A stretch of DNA of 64,000 nt from Kibdelosporangium banguiense (GCF_017876405.1 NZ_JAGINW010000001.1:5469203-5533202), one strand, 5' to 3'; counted from the first letter of the stretch, positions 8,484-17,826 are shown. A program made the numbers and translations. Notes: generated by a model not told the origin, from the sequence alone.

Positions 8484-10733
8484 GTGGGCATCGTGGACTG
8501 GTTCCGGCGGCGGCGCGCACCGGCCCCGAAAAGTCCGGAGTGGACAGCCTCGCCGTGGGACGGAGGCTGGCGCGGTGTCGCACCGATCACGCCACTGATC
8601 CAGCGGTCGGACGTCCGGGTCGGTGCGGGATTGCGGTTCCGCGACGGCCTCGCATCCTGGCAGGACCTGAGATTTGGCTCTACTCTCGGCCACTCGCTCA
8701 GTCCGGAGGCACCGGCCGGAACGATGCATGCAGTAGTGCGCTACCGATCACCGGGTGGATCAATGGTTCAGGGCGGTGGCCCATTGCTGTTACGGGCTTC
8801 CGGCGCTCCTGCCCCGTTTGTTGTGGCGGGGCCCCATGATGCGGATCCTCCGGTGCGTCCGCATGCTGTGGGACAGCCGCTGACCGTCGCCCGCCGCGTA
8901 GCGACCTTGCCTGTCCGGACACTCCCCTCCATTATGGACAGTGTTGTTCCGTCAGGTTCACCGCAGCGAAACGCCGAGACTGGTGTGGCCGCCGGGGATG
9001 GCGCTCTACCGGTTGTGCAGCGCGCTGATCAGATCGGTGGGTTGGTGCCGGACGCTCCGATGGTCGGCATGGGTGCAGGGCATGTCGCGCAGCGGGTTGT
9101 TGATGAGGCTGGCCGGCCGGACATGGGGCGCCCGGCGCCGGTTGCCGATGTAGCCGGGCGTGGTGTGGCCGCCGGGGTCGAGGCCCTGCCTGTCGTACAG
9201 CGGGTTGATGAGGCGGTGGTGCCACATGGGCCTGCCCCTGCGGTGACGCGGCTTGATGAGGCTGGCGGGCAGGGTGGCCCGGTGAGAGACGTGCCGATCC
9301 TTGGTGAAGATACCGGAGATGGTGTTCGGCCGGCGGGTGATCAGGTTGGTGGGTTGCCGGTGCGGAGCAGGCCTGCTGCGGCTGTCCCTGCGGATGCTGG
9401 GGCTCTGCCTGTGGTGCAGCGGATTGATGAGCTGGGTGGGCTGGAGCCGGGTGGTTCGGTGAGGGATGTTCCGGTGCTTGGTGAGGGTATGCGGTCAGCG
9501 GTTGACCGGGCTGCTGAGCCGGTGGCTGCCAGGGATGGGGTTCTGCCAGTCGTGCAGCGGGCTGATCAGGTTGGTGGGCTGGCGCCGGGTGGTTCGGTGA
9601 GAGATGTTCCGATGCTTGGTGAGGGTGCCGGAGGCGGTGTGCGGTCGGCGGATGGTCGGGTTGATGAGCTGTCGGTGCCGGGTGCGCCTGTCGCTGCCCC
9701 CATGGATGCCGGGGCTGGGGCACTGCCTGTGGTGCAGCGGGTTGATGAGGTTGGCGGGCAGGGTGGGTCGGTGGTGGCGGGCAGGCCTGTCGCTACCGCC
9801 ATCGATACCGGGGCTGAGGCTCTGCCGGTGGTGCAGCGGGCTGATCAGGTCGGTGCGCTGGAGCCAGGCCATCCAATGACAGATGTCCCGGCGCTCGGCG
9901 AGGATGCCCGGGTTGGTGAGCTGTCGGTGCCGGGTCGGCCTGTGGCTGCCGGGGCTCTGCCGGTGGTGCAACGGGTCGATGAGGTTCATGAAATGAAGGC
10001 GGTGCCCGGCCGGCAGGTGGCGGCCAAGCCCCATGCGCCATCCACCAAGGTATCTCCCGTGATCGGAGAACCACTTCGGTCCATTCCGGCGACAGCTGTC
10101 CTGCCTTCCGGCGTCCAGGCGAACCCGGTGTCTCGTGCTCCTGTGCGCAACCGGACCACCGAGGCTTCCCAGGAATCACTACCGAAAACGATCGTCGTGG
10201 CCCGTGCGGTCGCGTCGGCTCCGGTCACGCGGCACGTCGGCCCGATCCTGCCGTTGCTGCCCGCGAGAAAGCTCGTTCCCCTGCCGACACAGTCCACATC
10301 AGATAGGCGGGTGACCCGGGCTGTGTGGCGGCGAACGAGCGCCAGCACACTTCCCGTCCAGCCGGTCGGGCAGACACGCGTCCAGCGGACCGGGGACGCC
10401 GGTGTCGAACTGGTCGCGATGGGCCATGGGGCGAACAAGCCGGCCTCTATGCCGGTTGCCGCTGTGCAGCGTGCACCTCTGACTACGGCGCCGCCGACTA
10501 TTCCCCCGACCACAACGGTTTTCGGGCAGCCGGTGCCGGTGAGCAAAGTCGTCGCGAGATCGACCGCACCCACGGAACCGGCTCCTGTTGCGAAGGCAGT
10601 GGAGTCCAGTTCTGACGGGACTGATCTGGATGATTTGGCGCGGCGGCTTTTTGAGCCGATCAGCCGGTTGTTGCGGGCGGACTTGCGGCAGGGCCGGGAA
10701 CGGACGGGCCGGCTGCATGACCGCCGCCGGTAG
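8484..10733 (+). CDS. Repeat-rich PVVQR protein of the injection system
   Basis: This 749-residue protein starts at the GTG at 8484, four bases after DUF6760. The N-terminus (MGIVDWFRRRR and the ITPLIQR segment) and the C-terminus (DDLARRLFEPISRLLRADLRQGRER) look conserved. About 330 central residues consist of seven imperfect copies of a unit headed by ALPVVQR or VLPVVQR and containing VGGLEPGG and DVPVLGEG. The repeat region has low complexity, is rich in Gly, Val, Pro and Asp, and is probably disordered. The gene sits where a length-determining or cargo-related gene could be expected, and no other tape-measure candidate is visible. That role is inference only. Confidence 0.8.
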   Translation: MGIVDWFRRRRAPAPKSPEWTASPWDGGWRGVAPITPLIQRSDVRVGAGLRFRDGLASWQDLRFGSTLGHSLSPEAPAGTMHAVVRYRSPGGSMVQGGGPLLLRASGAPAPFVVAGPHDADPPVRPHAVGQPLTVARRVATLPVRTLPSIMDSVVPSGSPQRNAETGVAAGDGALPVVQRADQIGGLVPDAPMVGMGAGHVAQRVVDEAGRPDMGRPAPVADVAGRGVAAGVEALPVVQRVDEAVVPHGPAPAVTRLDEAGGQGGPVRDVPILGEDTGDGVRPAGDQVGGLPVRSRPAAAVPADAGALPVVQRIDELGGLEPGGSVRDVPVLGEGMRSAVDRAAEPVAARDGVLPVVQRADQVGGLAPGGSVRDVPMLGEGAGGGVRSADGRVDELSVPGAPVAAPMDAGAGALPVVQRVDEVGGQGGSVVAGRPVATAIDTGAEALPVVQRADQVGALEPGHPMTDVPALGEDARVGELSVPGRPVAAGALPVVQRVDEVHEMKAVPGRQVAAKPHAPSTKVSPVIGEPLRSIPATAVLPSGVQANPVSRAPVRNRTTEASQESLPKTIVVARAVASAPVTRHVGPILPLLPARKLVPLPTQSTSDRRVTRAVWRRTSASTLPVQPVGQTRVQRTGDAGVELVAMGHGANKPASMPVAAVQRAPLTTAPPTIPPTTTVFGQPVPVSKVVARSTAPTEPAPVAKAVESSSDGTDLDDLARRLFEPISRLLRADLRQGRERTGRLHDRRR
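8997..9985 (+). repeat. Tandem coding repeats (PVVQR units)
   Basis: Seven degenerate repeats can be seen in the DNA around the core CTGCCTGTGGTGCAGCGG and the following TTGATGAG or CTGATCAG. Repeat length varies from about 90 to 200 bases, with whole sub-blocks (GTGCTTGGTGAGG; GGTGGTTCGGTGAGAGATG) present or absent. The pattern fits expansion and contraction by recombination within the coding frame. Confidence 0.8.
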
Positions 10734-10745
10734 GAGGACCAGGAT

Positions 10746-11171
10746 ATGACCAATCGTGTTTTCGCGAGCACAGTCTTCTTCCGCCTGACCATCGCGGGCA
10801 ATGACCTCGGTGCGTTCCACACGTGTAGCGGGCTGGGTGCCGAGGTGGAGGTGGAACAGGTGGTGGAGGGCGGCAACAACGGGTTCGCCTGGCAACTTCC
10901 GTCCCGGATCACCTGGTCCAACATCACGCTGACCCGGCCGGTCACCGAGGACACCACGCGGGTGGCCGACTGGCTGGCGAGGACTGTCAACCGGGTGGAC
11001 CGCAAGGACGGTGAGATCGTCGCGCTGCGCCCGGATCTCAGTCCGATCGCCCGGTGGCAGGTTCAGGGCATTGTGCCGGTTCGCTGGCAGGGGCCTTCCT
11101 TCGACCCGGCCAGCTCACAGCCTGCTGTGGAGACCTTGGAAGTCGCGCACGAGGGCCTGCGGGCCTCCTGA
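10746..11171 (+). CDS. Second tube-like protein (tube initiator/baseplate hub, gp19-like)
   Basis: This 141-residue protein opens MTNRVFASTVFFRLTI and includes CSGLGAEVEVEQVVEGG, FAWQLPSRITWSNITLTR and a final strand VETLEVAHEGL. It is a shorter, divergent relative of the gp19 tube family. In eCIS such a second tube-like protein (Afp5/Pvc5 type) connects the tube to the spike. Its position just before the LysM and VgrG-like genes supports that role. The gene has GGAGGACCAGGAT upstream of the ATG. Confidence 0.88.
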   Translation: MTNRVFASTVFFRLTIAGNDLGAFHTCSGLGAEVEVEQVVEGGNNGFAWQLPSRITWSNITLTRPVTEDTTRVADWLARTVNRVDRKDGEIVALRPDLSPIARWQVQGIVPVRWQGPSFDPASSQPAVETLEVAHEGLRAS

Positions 11172-11182
11172 GAGGAACAGAA

Positions 11183-11905
11183 ATGGCTTCCCTGCCCGCG
11201 ACCGGCCTGGCCCGTGCGCAGCTGCGGATCATGGAACCGCCCGCCCGGGTCGGTGCCCGGCCGGGCGGCGTGATCGCCACAGTCCCGTTGCAGTTCAACC
11301 CGAACAAGCTCGCGTTGCGCAAAAGTACCGAGTGGCGGCGCAAACCGTCCCGGATGGCCAGCGAGTCGGCGCTGCCGGAGTTCGTCGGCAGCGGGCCCCG
11401 GTCGCTTGATGTCGAGGTGTTCCTGGATGCCACCGCCAAGCACGACAACTCGGTCGAGCAGAAGGTGGAGCGCCTGATGCTGGGCTGTGTGCCGACCCCG
11501 CGCAGCCTCGCGGCCAAGAAACCGGCCAGCCCGTGGATCCGGTTCGAGTGGGGGACCGCGCGTACCACTTCGTTCAACGGCGTGCTGACCAGTTTCTCGG
11601 TGAACTACTCACTGTTCGATGTGGACGGTAAACCGCTGCGCGCGACTTGCTCCCTGACGCTGGAGGAGGCCAGTACCGACGCGCCGGGCCAGAATCCGAC
11701 CTCCGGGTCACGCGAGGCACGCCGTACCCACACGGTGGTCGCGGGTGACAGCCTTCCGCAGCTTGCCTGGCGTGAGTACGGCGACGCGACGGCGTGGCGG
11801 GTGATCGCGGAGGCCAACGACATCGACGACCCGTTCGTTCTGGTGCCCGGTCGCGAGCTGCTCGTGCCGGGCACTGTCGAGTCTGAAGTGGATGGTGAGT
11901 GGTGA
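11183..11905 (+). CDS. LysM baseplate protein (Afp7/Pvc7-like)
   Basis: The ATG at 11183 with AGAGGAACAG upstream gives 240 residues. The first two thirds are a beta-rich domain starting with a phage-style segment (VPLQFNPNKLALRKS). The C-terminus has a LysM domain (THTVVAGDSLPQLAWREYGD to LLVPG). In eCIS and T4 (gp53-like) the LysM baseplate protein links the hub to the wedges. Its start follows tube 2 by 11 bases and its stop overlaps the spike gene start. Confidence 0.9.
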   Translation: MASLPATGLARAQLRIMEPPARVGARPGGVIATVPLQFNPNKLALRKSTEWRRKPSRMASESALPEFVGSGPRSLDVEVFLDATAKHDNSVEQKVERLMLGCVPTPRSLAAKKPASPWIRFEWGTARTTSFNGVLTSFSVNYSLFDVDGKPLRATCSLTLEEASTDAPGQNPTSGSREARRTHTVVAGDSLPQLAWREYGDATAWRVIAEANDIDDPFVLVPGRELLVPGTVESEVDGEW

Positions 11906-13659
11906 GCGGTACCGAAGGCCGGTCCTTCGCGGCCGACCCGATCATCGCCGCACCGGGGCCGTTGCCGCCTGCCTGGGTGACGCAGCTGGTCTCGTGCGCG
12001 GTCGACGAGAACGTCGACCTGCCCGACGCGGCGACGCTGACCTTCCGCGATCCGGACCACGACCTGATGACCGCCACCGGAATCAGCATCGGTACGCCAT
12101 TGAAGGTCTCCGTGGCCACGGTTACCGGCCAGGCACAGGAGCTGCTGTTCTCCGGTGAGGTGACCGCGCTGGAACTGGATTCCGACACCACCGGCTCGTT
12201 CACGGTCATCCGTGCGCTGAGCAAGGCCCACCGGCTCTTCCGCGGACGCCGGGTGCTGGCGTTCCGCAACATGAGCGCCGCGGACATCGTGCGCAAGGTC
12301 GCCAGTGGCGCGGGACTGCCGACCGGGCAGATCCAGACCGCCGCGATCACCTACCCACAGCTGACCCAGGCCAACGTGTCCGACTGGGAGTTCCTGCAGG
12401 GCATCGCCCAGGAACACGGTACGACGCTACGAGTCGACCGGACGGGCAAGCTGGAGATGGTGCGGCCCAAGCCGGCGGCGGGCGCTCCCGCGCCGACGAC
12501 GCCGGCCACACAGAACCCGCTGGTCCTGGAGTACGGCCGGAACCTGATGGCGCTGCGCGCGGTACTGACCACTGCCGATCAGGTCGACAGTGTCGAGGTC
12601 CGAGGCTGGGACGTGGCCACCAAGCGGGCGCTTGTCGCCAGGGAACCGGCTGTCACCAGCAAGACCGTGGTCCCCGGGATGAAGCTCCGGCCGAACGGCA
12701 AGACCAAGATGACGGTCACCGACACCCCGTACGGCACCCAGGCCGAGACCGCCGCCGCAGCCCGCTCGATCGCCGCGTCCGTGAGCGCCGGTGTGGGTGA
12801 GGTCGAGGCTGTCGCCGAGGGAAATCCTCGGTTGCGGGCGGGCGTCCCGGTCGCGCTGGGCAACGCCGGACCGGCGTTCTCCGGCCGTTACACCGCCACG
12901 GCCGCCCATCACGTACTGGAGCCCGGTTCTGGTTACCGGACCACTGTGCTGGTCAGCGCGTCACCGGACCGTTCGCTGGCCGGTTTGGCCATCGGCGGCA
13001 ACGCACCCTCACGGGGCCCGCGGATGCCGGGCCTGGCGATCGGTGTCGTCACCGACATCAAGGAGGTGGGCAAGGCCGAACGCGGCTGGGTCCGGCTGAA
13101 GTTTCCATGGCTGGCAGACGATTACGTCACCGACTGGGTGCGGACCGTCCAGCTCGGCGGGCACGGGGGCGGCGGGGTGTTCAGCCCCGAGGTGAACGAC
13201 GAAGTGCTGGTCGGTTTCGAACAGGGCAGCCTTGACCGGCCCTACGTGCTCGGTGGGCTGTACAACGGCGTCGACCGGCCGTCCCCGCACGATGTGCCGT
13301 TGGTCGACCGGACCAGCGGCCGGGTCAACCGCCGGTCCTTGGTGTCGCGCGGCGGCCAACGGATCGAACTGCTCGACGCACGCCGTGGCCCGGCCGGGGT
13401 CCGGCTGGCCACCGGTGACGAGAAGCTCGAGGTCCGGCTGGACCAGCAGGGCAAGCAGATCGTGATCTCGGTGCGGGGCGCGGGCGGCCGGACCGCGCTC
13501 AGTTCGATCACCCTGACCGAACGGGGAATCACGCTGGATGCCGGGCGTGGCGAGCTTTCCCTGCGTGGCCGCGACATCTCGATCAACGGCACGACCGGTG
13601 TGCACGTGGAAGGCGGCGTCCAGGCCGTGCTGCGGGGCAGGATCGTACGAATCAACTGA
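11902..13659 (+). CDS. VgrG-like spike/hub protein (Afp8/Pvc8-like)
   Basis: About 585 residues are read from the GTG at 11902, which overlaps the LysM stop. An adjacent GTG at 11899 is equally possible. The N-terminal half is the phage late-control D/gp27-like hub. The middle contains the gp5/VgrG OB-fold (GLAIGVVTDIKEVGKAERGWVRLKFPW in parts, then FSPEVNDEVLVGFEQG). The C-terminus is a short beta-rich needle (ISINGTTGVHVEGG). It forms the central spike on which the PAAR tip is mounted. The PAAR gene begins 20 bases later. Confidence 0.94.
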   Translation: MSGTEGRSFAADPIIAAPGPLPPAWVTQLVSCAVDENVDLPDAATLTFRDPDHDLMTATGISIGTPLKVSVATVTGQAQELLFSGEVTALELDSDTTGSFTVIRALSKAHRLFRGRRVLAFRNMSAADIVRKVASGAGLPTGQIQTAAITYPQLTQANVSDWEFLQGIAQEHGTTLRVDRTGKLEMVRPKPAAGAPAPTTPATQNPLVLEYGRNLMALRAVLTTADQVDSVEVRGWDVATKRALVAREPAVTSKTVVPGMKLRPNGKTKMTVTDTPYGTQAETAAAARSIAASVSAGVGEVEAVAEGNPRLRAGVPVALGNAGPAFSGRYTATAAHHVLEPGSGYRTTVLVSASPDRSLAGLAIGGNAPSRGPRMPGLAIGVVTDIKEVGKAERGWVRLKFPWLADDYVTDWVRTVQLGGHGGGGVFSPEVNDEVLVGFEQGSLDRPYVLGGLYNGVDRPSPHDVPLVDRTSGRVNRRSLVSRGGQRIELLDARRGPAGVRLATGDEKLEVRLDQQGKQIVISVRGAGGRTALSSITLTERGITLDAGRGELSLRGRDISINGTTGVHVEGGVQAVLRGRIVRIN

Positions 13660-13679
13660 AGTGACAAGGAGAACCAGCG

Positions 13680-14000
13680 ATGCCACCCGCCGCTCGGTTG
13701 GGGGACAAGACATCCCACGCAGGCTCGATCGGCACCCCGCCGCCTGCCGCCGCCACGGCCGTGTCGACGGTGCTGATCGGCGGCAAGCCGGCCGCGGTGA
13801 TCGGCAGCCTGCACGTGTGCAAGGTGCCGCAACACATTCCGCTCGGACCGGCGAACGTGATCAAGCCTTCGCCCAGCCGGATGACGTCCGGTACCGTGCT
13901 GATCGGCGGGTTGCCCGCCGCGTGCGTAGGCGACGAGGCCGTGTGCCAGGCCAAGATCGTGCTCGGCGAGCCGACAGTGTTGATCGGCGGTGTGTTGTGA
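13680..14000 (+). CDS. PAAR tip protein (Afp10/Pvc10-like)
   Basis: This 106-residue protein contains PAAR-type repeats: PAARLGDKTSHAG, VLIGGKPAAVIG, VLIGGLPAACVG and a final VLIGGVL. His and Cys residues (H14, H45, C47, C88 area) could bind the metal that stabilises the cone. PAAR proteins sharpen the spike tip. ACAAGGAGAACC lies upstream of the ATG. The stop overlaps the gp25 start by four bases. Confidence 0.94.
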   Translation: MPPAARLGDKTSHAGSIGTPPPAAATAVSTVLIGGKPAAVIGSLHVCKVPQHIPLGPANVIKPSPSRMTSGTVLIGGLPAACVGDEAVCQAKIVLGEPTVLIGGVL

Positions 14001-14404
14001 GTGAACAGTTCATCGGGCGGGGCTGGGCGTTCCCGATGCGCACCGGTCCGACCGGCGGGATCGGCATGGTCGAGCGCGAGCGGGAGATCGAGGAGGCGAT
14101 CCGGCTGGTGCTGGGCACCGCGCCCGGCGAGCGGCCGATGCGCCCGGAGTTCGGGTGCGGCATCCACGAATACGTGTTCGCCACCGCGGACGGCGCGACC
14201 GCGGGACGGATCGCGCATGAGGTGCGGATCGCGCTGGAACGCTGGGAACCCCGGGTGGAGGTGACCGACGTGGTGATCGCGTTCGACTCGGTCGAGATCG
14301 GCACGCTCTACATCGACGTGCGCTACACGATCCGGTCCACCAACGACCCGCGCAACCTCGTCTTCCCCTTCTACACCATCCCGGCGGCCGAAGGAGCAGG
14401 CTGA
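13997..14404 (+). CDS. gp25/GPW-like baseplate wedge protein
   Basis: The GTG at 13997, overlapping the PAAR stop, gives 135 residues. The sequence contains GRGWAFPMRTGPTGGIGMV, IRLVLGTAPGERPMRPEFGC and the conserved EPRVEV segment, all typical of the gp25 family (Afp9/Pvc9). The protein anchors the first sheath ring to the baseplate. The stop shares one base with the ATG of the following baseplate gene. Confidence 0.93.
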   Translation: MSEQFIGRGWAFPMRTGPTGGIGMVEREREIEEAIRLVLGTAPGERPMRPEFGCGIHEYVFATADGATAGRIAHEVRIALERWEPRVEVTDVVIAFDSVEIGTLYIDVRYTIRSTNDPRNLVFPFYTIPAAEGAG

Positions 14405-16362
14405 TGGCGCTTCCCGCCCCGAACCTCGACGACCGGCGCTTCCAGCAGCTGGTCGACGAGGCCAAGCGGTACGTGCAGCAGAGCTGTCCGGAGTGGACCG
14501 ACCACAACGTGTCCGACCCCGGCGTGACGCTGATCGAGGTCTTCGCGCAGATGGTCGACCAGCTGGTCTACCGGCTCAACCGGGTGCCGGAGAAGAACTA
14601 CCTGGCGTTCCTCGACCTGCTGGGAGTCCGGCTGTTCCCGCCTGCGGCCGCACGGGCGGACGTCACGTTCCGGTTGTCCGCGCCACAACCGGAGATCGTC
14701 CTGCTGCCGGCCGGTACCGAGGTCGCGACCGCACGGACGCAGACGCGGGAAGCAGTCGTGTTCGCCACGATCGAGGATCTTTCCCTGGTGCCGTGCGCCC
14801 TTGACCGGCTTTTCACCGTGTCGGCCTCCGGTGAGCAGACCGAGCGCACCAACGACCTGCGCGCAGGCAAGGACGTGCCGTGCTTCCAAACCAGACCCGT
14901 GCCAGGCGACGCCGTGCTGTTCGGCCTGTCCGCCGCTGTGCCGCGCTGCATAGTGGCCCTGCAACTGGACAGCCGGGTCGAGGGCATCGGCGTCGACCCG
15001 ACATGGCCACCGCTGGTGTGGGAGGCGTGGGACGGCTCGGCATGGACTGAGTGTCTATCCGATGAGGACACTACCGGCGGTCTCAACCGGCCGGGCGAAG
15101 TCGTGCTGCACATTCCTGCCGGGCACGTGTTGTCTGTGATCGGTGGCATCCGGGCCGGATGGATCCGGTGCCGCGTCACGGAGACCGAACCGGGCCAGCC
15201 CTTCTACTCCGAGTCCCCGACAGTCCGGGTCGCGGAGGCTTTCACCATCGGCGGCACGATGACGGTCGAACACGCCGAGACCATGACCGACGTGCCGTTC
15301 GGGGTGTCGGAAGGCGTTGCGGGGCAACGGTTCCCGGCACCCCGGGCGCCGGTACTGCTTGACGGGGGACCGGTCACCGTGCAGGTCTCATCACCCGATG
15401 GCTGGCAGGACTGGACCGTGGTGGACCATTTCGGCCGATCCGGCCCACAGGACCGGCACGTCGTCCTGGACGCGGCCGGTGGCGAGTTGCTGTTCCCGCC
15501 CGCGGTTCGTGAGTCCGACGGGACCCTTCGGTATTTCGGTGCTGTGCCTGGCAAGGGAGAACACGTCAGGGTTCGGCGCTACCGCACAGGTGGCGGGCGT
15601 GCGGGCAACGTGGCTCGTGGGGCAATCTCCGTGCTGCGCAGTTCCGTTCCGTACGTGGCCAGCGTGCAGAACCGTGAGGCGGCCGGCGGAGGAGTCGACG
15701 GCGAAACCGTTGACGAAGCGAAAATCCGTGCACCGCAACAACTGAGGATCCAAGAGCGTGCGGTGACCGCGGCGGACTACGAGCTCATCGCGCGCGAAGC
15801 AGGACCCTCCGCCGCGCGGATCCGCTGCCTACCGGCGTCCGGCGAGTCCGAGCCGGGCGCGGTTCGCGTGCTGGTGGTCCCGCAGGCCGTCGCCGACGAA
15901 GGGGACCGGCTGCGGTTCGAGCAGTTGATCCCGTCCGGGCTGTTGCTCGCCGCGATCACCGAGCGGCTGGCCGAACGCAAGCTGCTCGGCACCCGGCTGG
16001 TGGTGGAAGCCCCGCGCTACCAAGGCATTACCGTGGTGGCCCGGCTGGTGACGGCCGGCGGAGCCGACGCTGCTGTGGTGCAACGGGACGCGCTGGCGGC
16101 CCTCTACCGCTATCTCAACCCGTTGCACGGAGGTATGGCCGCAGCCGGGTGGGACTTCGGCAGGCCGGTCCAGTTCGGCGAGGTTTTCTCTGTGCTGCAA
16201 CGAGTCGCGGGAGTAGGGCTCGTCCGGGAGGTCCGGTTGTATCCGGCTGACCCGATCACTGGACAGCGGGGGTCGCTGGTCGAACGCTTGGAGCTGGAGC
16301 CGAACGCGCTCATCTTCTCCCATCAGCATCAGGTGGTCGTCACCCCTGGCGGCCCGGCGTGA
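14404..16362 (+). CDS. Baseplate J-like protein (Afp11/Pvc11-like)
   Basis: This 652-residue protein starts MALPAPNLDDRRFQQLVDEA and includes WTDHNVSDPGVTLIEVFAQ, the usual opening of large baseplate wedge proteins. A gp6/Mu gp47-like baseplate J core (around EAAGGGVDGETVDEAK and RAVTAADYE) lies in the second half. It builds the wedge ring around the spike. It is coupled to gp25 and tail protein I by overlaps of one and four bases. Confidence 0.93.
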   Translation: MALPAPNLDDRRFQQLVDEAKRYVQQSCPEWTDHNVSDPGVTLIEVFAQMVDQLVYRLNRVPEKNYLAFLDLLGVRLFPPAAARADVTFRLSAPQPEIVLLPAGTEVATARTQTREAVVFATIEDLSLVPCALDRLFTVSASGEQTERTNDLRAGKDVPCFQTRPVPGDAVLFGLSAAVPRCIVALQLDSRVEGIGVDPTWPPLVWEAWDGSAWTECLSDEDTTGGLNRPGEVVLHIPAGHVLSVIGGIRAGWIRCRVTETEPGQPFYSESPTVRVAEAFTIGGTMTVEHAETMTDVPFGVSEGVAGQRFPAPRAPVLLDGGPVTVQVSSPDGWQDWTVVDHFGRSGPQDRHVVLDAAGGELLFPPAVRESDGTLRYFGAVPGKGEHVRVRRYRTGGGRAGNVARGAISVLRSSVPYVASVQNREAAGGGVDGETVDEAKIRAPQQLRIQERAVTAADYELIAREAGPSAARIRCLPASGESEPGAVRVLVVPQAVADEGDRLRFEQLIPSGLLLAAITERLAERKLLGTRLVVEAPRYQGITVVARLVTAGGADAAVVQRDALAALYRYLNPLHGGMAAAGWDFGRPVQFGEVFSVLQRVAGVGLVREVRLYPADPITGQRGSLVERLELEPNALIFSHQHQVVVTPGGPA

Positions 16363-16913
16363 GCCGCGCGGCGCTTGCGGGCCTGCCGAGCCGTCACCCG
16401 CTCGGCACGTTGCTGCCGTCGATGTACGCCTCAGACGACTTCGCGCAGCGATTCACGGCCGGTCTGGACGCCGTGCTCGCGGCCATCATATCTACTTTGG
16501 ACAACTTACCGGCCTATGTGGACGCCCGGCTGGCGCCGGACGACTTCCTGACATGGCTGGCGTCCTGGGTTGCGGCGGACGTGGATCCGAGCTGGCCGGT
16601 CGAGCTGCGGCGAGTCGTCGTGCGGCACGCCGTCGAGCTGCATCGCTGGCAGGGCACGGCACGAGGGTTGGTGGAGCGGCTGCGGCTGTGCTTCGGCGTG
16701 CATGCCGAGGTCATTGACGGAGCCGGAGCCATCTGGTCGGCAACGCCGGGCACAGAACTGCCGGGCGAGGCCACGACCGAGGTCGTGGTGCGGGTCTGGC
16801 CCGGAGATGCCGACCAGGCCCGGGTGGTCGCGATGGTGGAAGCCGTTTGCCCGGTACACGTGACCTGCCGGGTCGAAATGCTTCCCGGCCCGCCTCGGCA
16901 GGAAGGCGAGTAG
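16359..16913 (+). CDS. Phage tail protein I-like baseplate protein (Afp12-like)
   Basis: The GTG at 16359 gives 184 residues. The sequence LGTLLPSMYASDDFAQRFT, FLTWLASWV and HRWQGTARGLVERLRLCFG matches tail protein I (P2 gpI) family members that accompany baseplate J in eCIS. It is a wedge component. The start overlaps the baseplate J stop (GTGA). Confidence 0.9.
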   Translation: MSRAALAGLPSRHPLGTLLPSMYASDDFAQRFTAGLDAVLAAIISTLDNLPAYVDARLAPDDFLTWLASWVAADVDPSWPVELRRVVVRHAVELHRWQGTARGLVERLRLCFGVHAEVIDGAGAIWSATPGTELPGEATTEVVVRVWPGDADQARVVAMVEAVCPVHVTCRVEMLPGPPRQEGE

Positions 16914-16915
16914 CC

Positions 16916-17824
16916 GTGCGGTCATGCCCCCAGTGCGGTGCGAGTGTTCAGGACACCGACGACTTCTGCGGCAACTGCGGCACATACCTCGACTGGCTCA
17001 AACCCGAACAGTCCGAACCGGACACCCCGCCCGCTGTCGTTCAGCCCGCGGCGGTTCAACCGGCCAAGCCGGTCGCGCAGAGACCTCGCCCCGCTGCCCC
17101 TCCGGTGACCGAGACGGCCCAGAACGGACCGCCGTGCAAGGTCTGTGGCACAGCGAATCCGCTGGGGCGCAAGTTCTGCCGTCGATGCGCGTCGCCACTC
17201 ACAGAGGTGGCCCCGCCGCCTTCGGTACCGTGGTGGCGGAAGTTGAAGCTGCCGCGCCTGTGGCGGGCAACCGGCGGCGGATCACCTTGGCCACGCCGGA
17301 TCGTGGTGCTCCTCGTGCTCGCCGCGCTCGTGGTGGCCGGTTTCCTGCTGTTCCCGTTCGCCGGGAATCTGGTGCAGGACGTGCGGGACAAGCTGTCGTC
17401 CCCGGCCCCGATCGGTCCTGTTCGGACAGTGGCGAGCGCCGAGGTGCCCGGCCATCCCGTCACCGCGGCCGTGGACGGCGTCACCAACCGTTACTGGGGT
17501 GCCCCTGCGGTCGGCGACTGGGCTGAGTTCGGCTTCGACCACCCGTTCCGGCTGCTCGGCGTGGTCATCCACACCGGTGCGTCCACCAACCGGGCGGACT
17601 TCGACCAGCAGGCCCGCCCCACCGCGCTGGACCTCGTCATCACCAGTTCCGACGGTACGACCACCACCTTGCCGGTCAGTCTCGCGGACCAACCCGGCCC
17701 GCAGCGCACAGACACAGGCATCAGCGACGTTGTCACCATCCGGGTGGTGATCCGCGGCGCCGCAGGTCTCGCCCCAGGCCGTCACATCGCCTTCGGTGAA
17801 ATCGAGTTCTTCCAACGTCCCTGA
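16916..17824 (+). CDS. Zinc-ribbon, single-TM, discoidin-like membrane protein (CisA-like candidate)
   Basis: The GTG at 16916 gives 302 residues. Two zinc ribbons are visible: CPQC with CGNC near residues 4-21, and CKVC with CRRC near 78-97. A Pro-rich linker separates them. One membrane helix follows (RIVVLLVLAALVVAGFLLF, about 137-155), then a C-terminal beta-rich domain resembling discoidin/NADase-type glycan-binding modules (VTAAVDGVTNRYWGAP; GEIEFFQRP). The ribbons would be cytoplasmic and the last domain outside. It is the last gene of the operon. I recall a membrane protein, CisA, reported for the Streptomyces coelicolor contractile system that tethers particles. Architecture and position agree, but homology is not tested. 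Confidence 0.8.
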   Translation: MRSCPQCGASVQDTDDFCGNCGTYLDWLKPEQSEPDTPPAVVQPAAVQPAKPVAQRPRPAAPPVTETAQNGPPCKVCGTANPLGRKFCRRCASPLTEVAPPPSVPWWRKLKLPRLWRATGGGSPWPRRIVVLLVLAALVVAGFLLFPFAGNLVQDVRDKLSSPAPIGPVRTVASAEVPGHPVTAAVDGVTNRYWGAPAVGDWAEFGFDHPFRLLGVVIHTGASTNRADFDQQARPTALDLVITSSDGTTTTLPVSLADQPGPQRTDTGISDVVTIRVVIRGAAGLAPGRHIAFGEIEFFQRP

Positions 17825-17826
17825 GT

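Noticed and set aside
8997..9985. Regular DNA repeats that could suggest a CRISPR array
   Set aside because: Repeats are in frame, unequal in spacing and encode PVVQR units; no constant repeat-spacer structure or cas genes.
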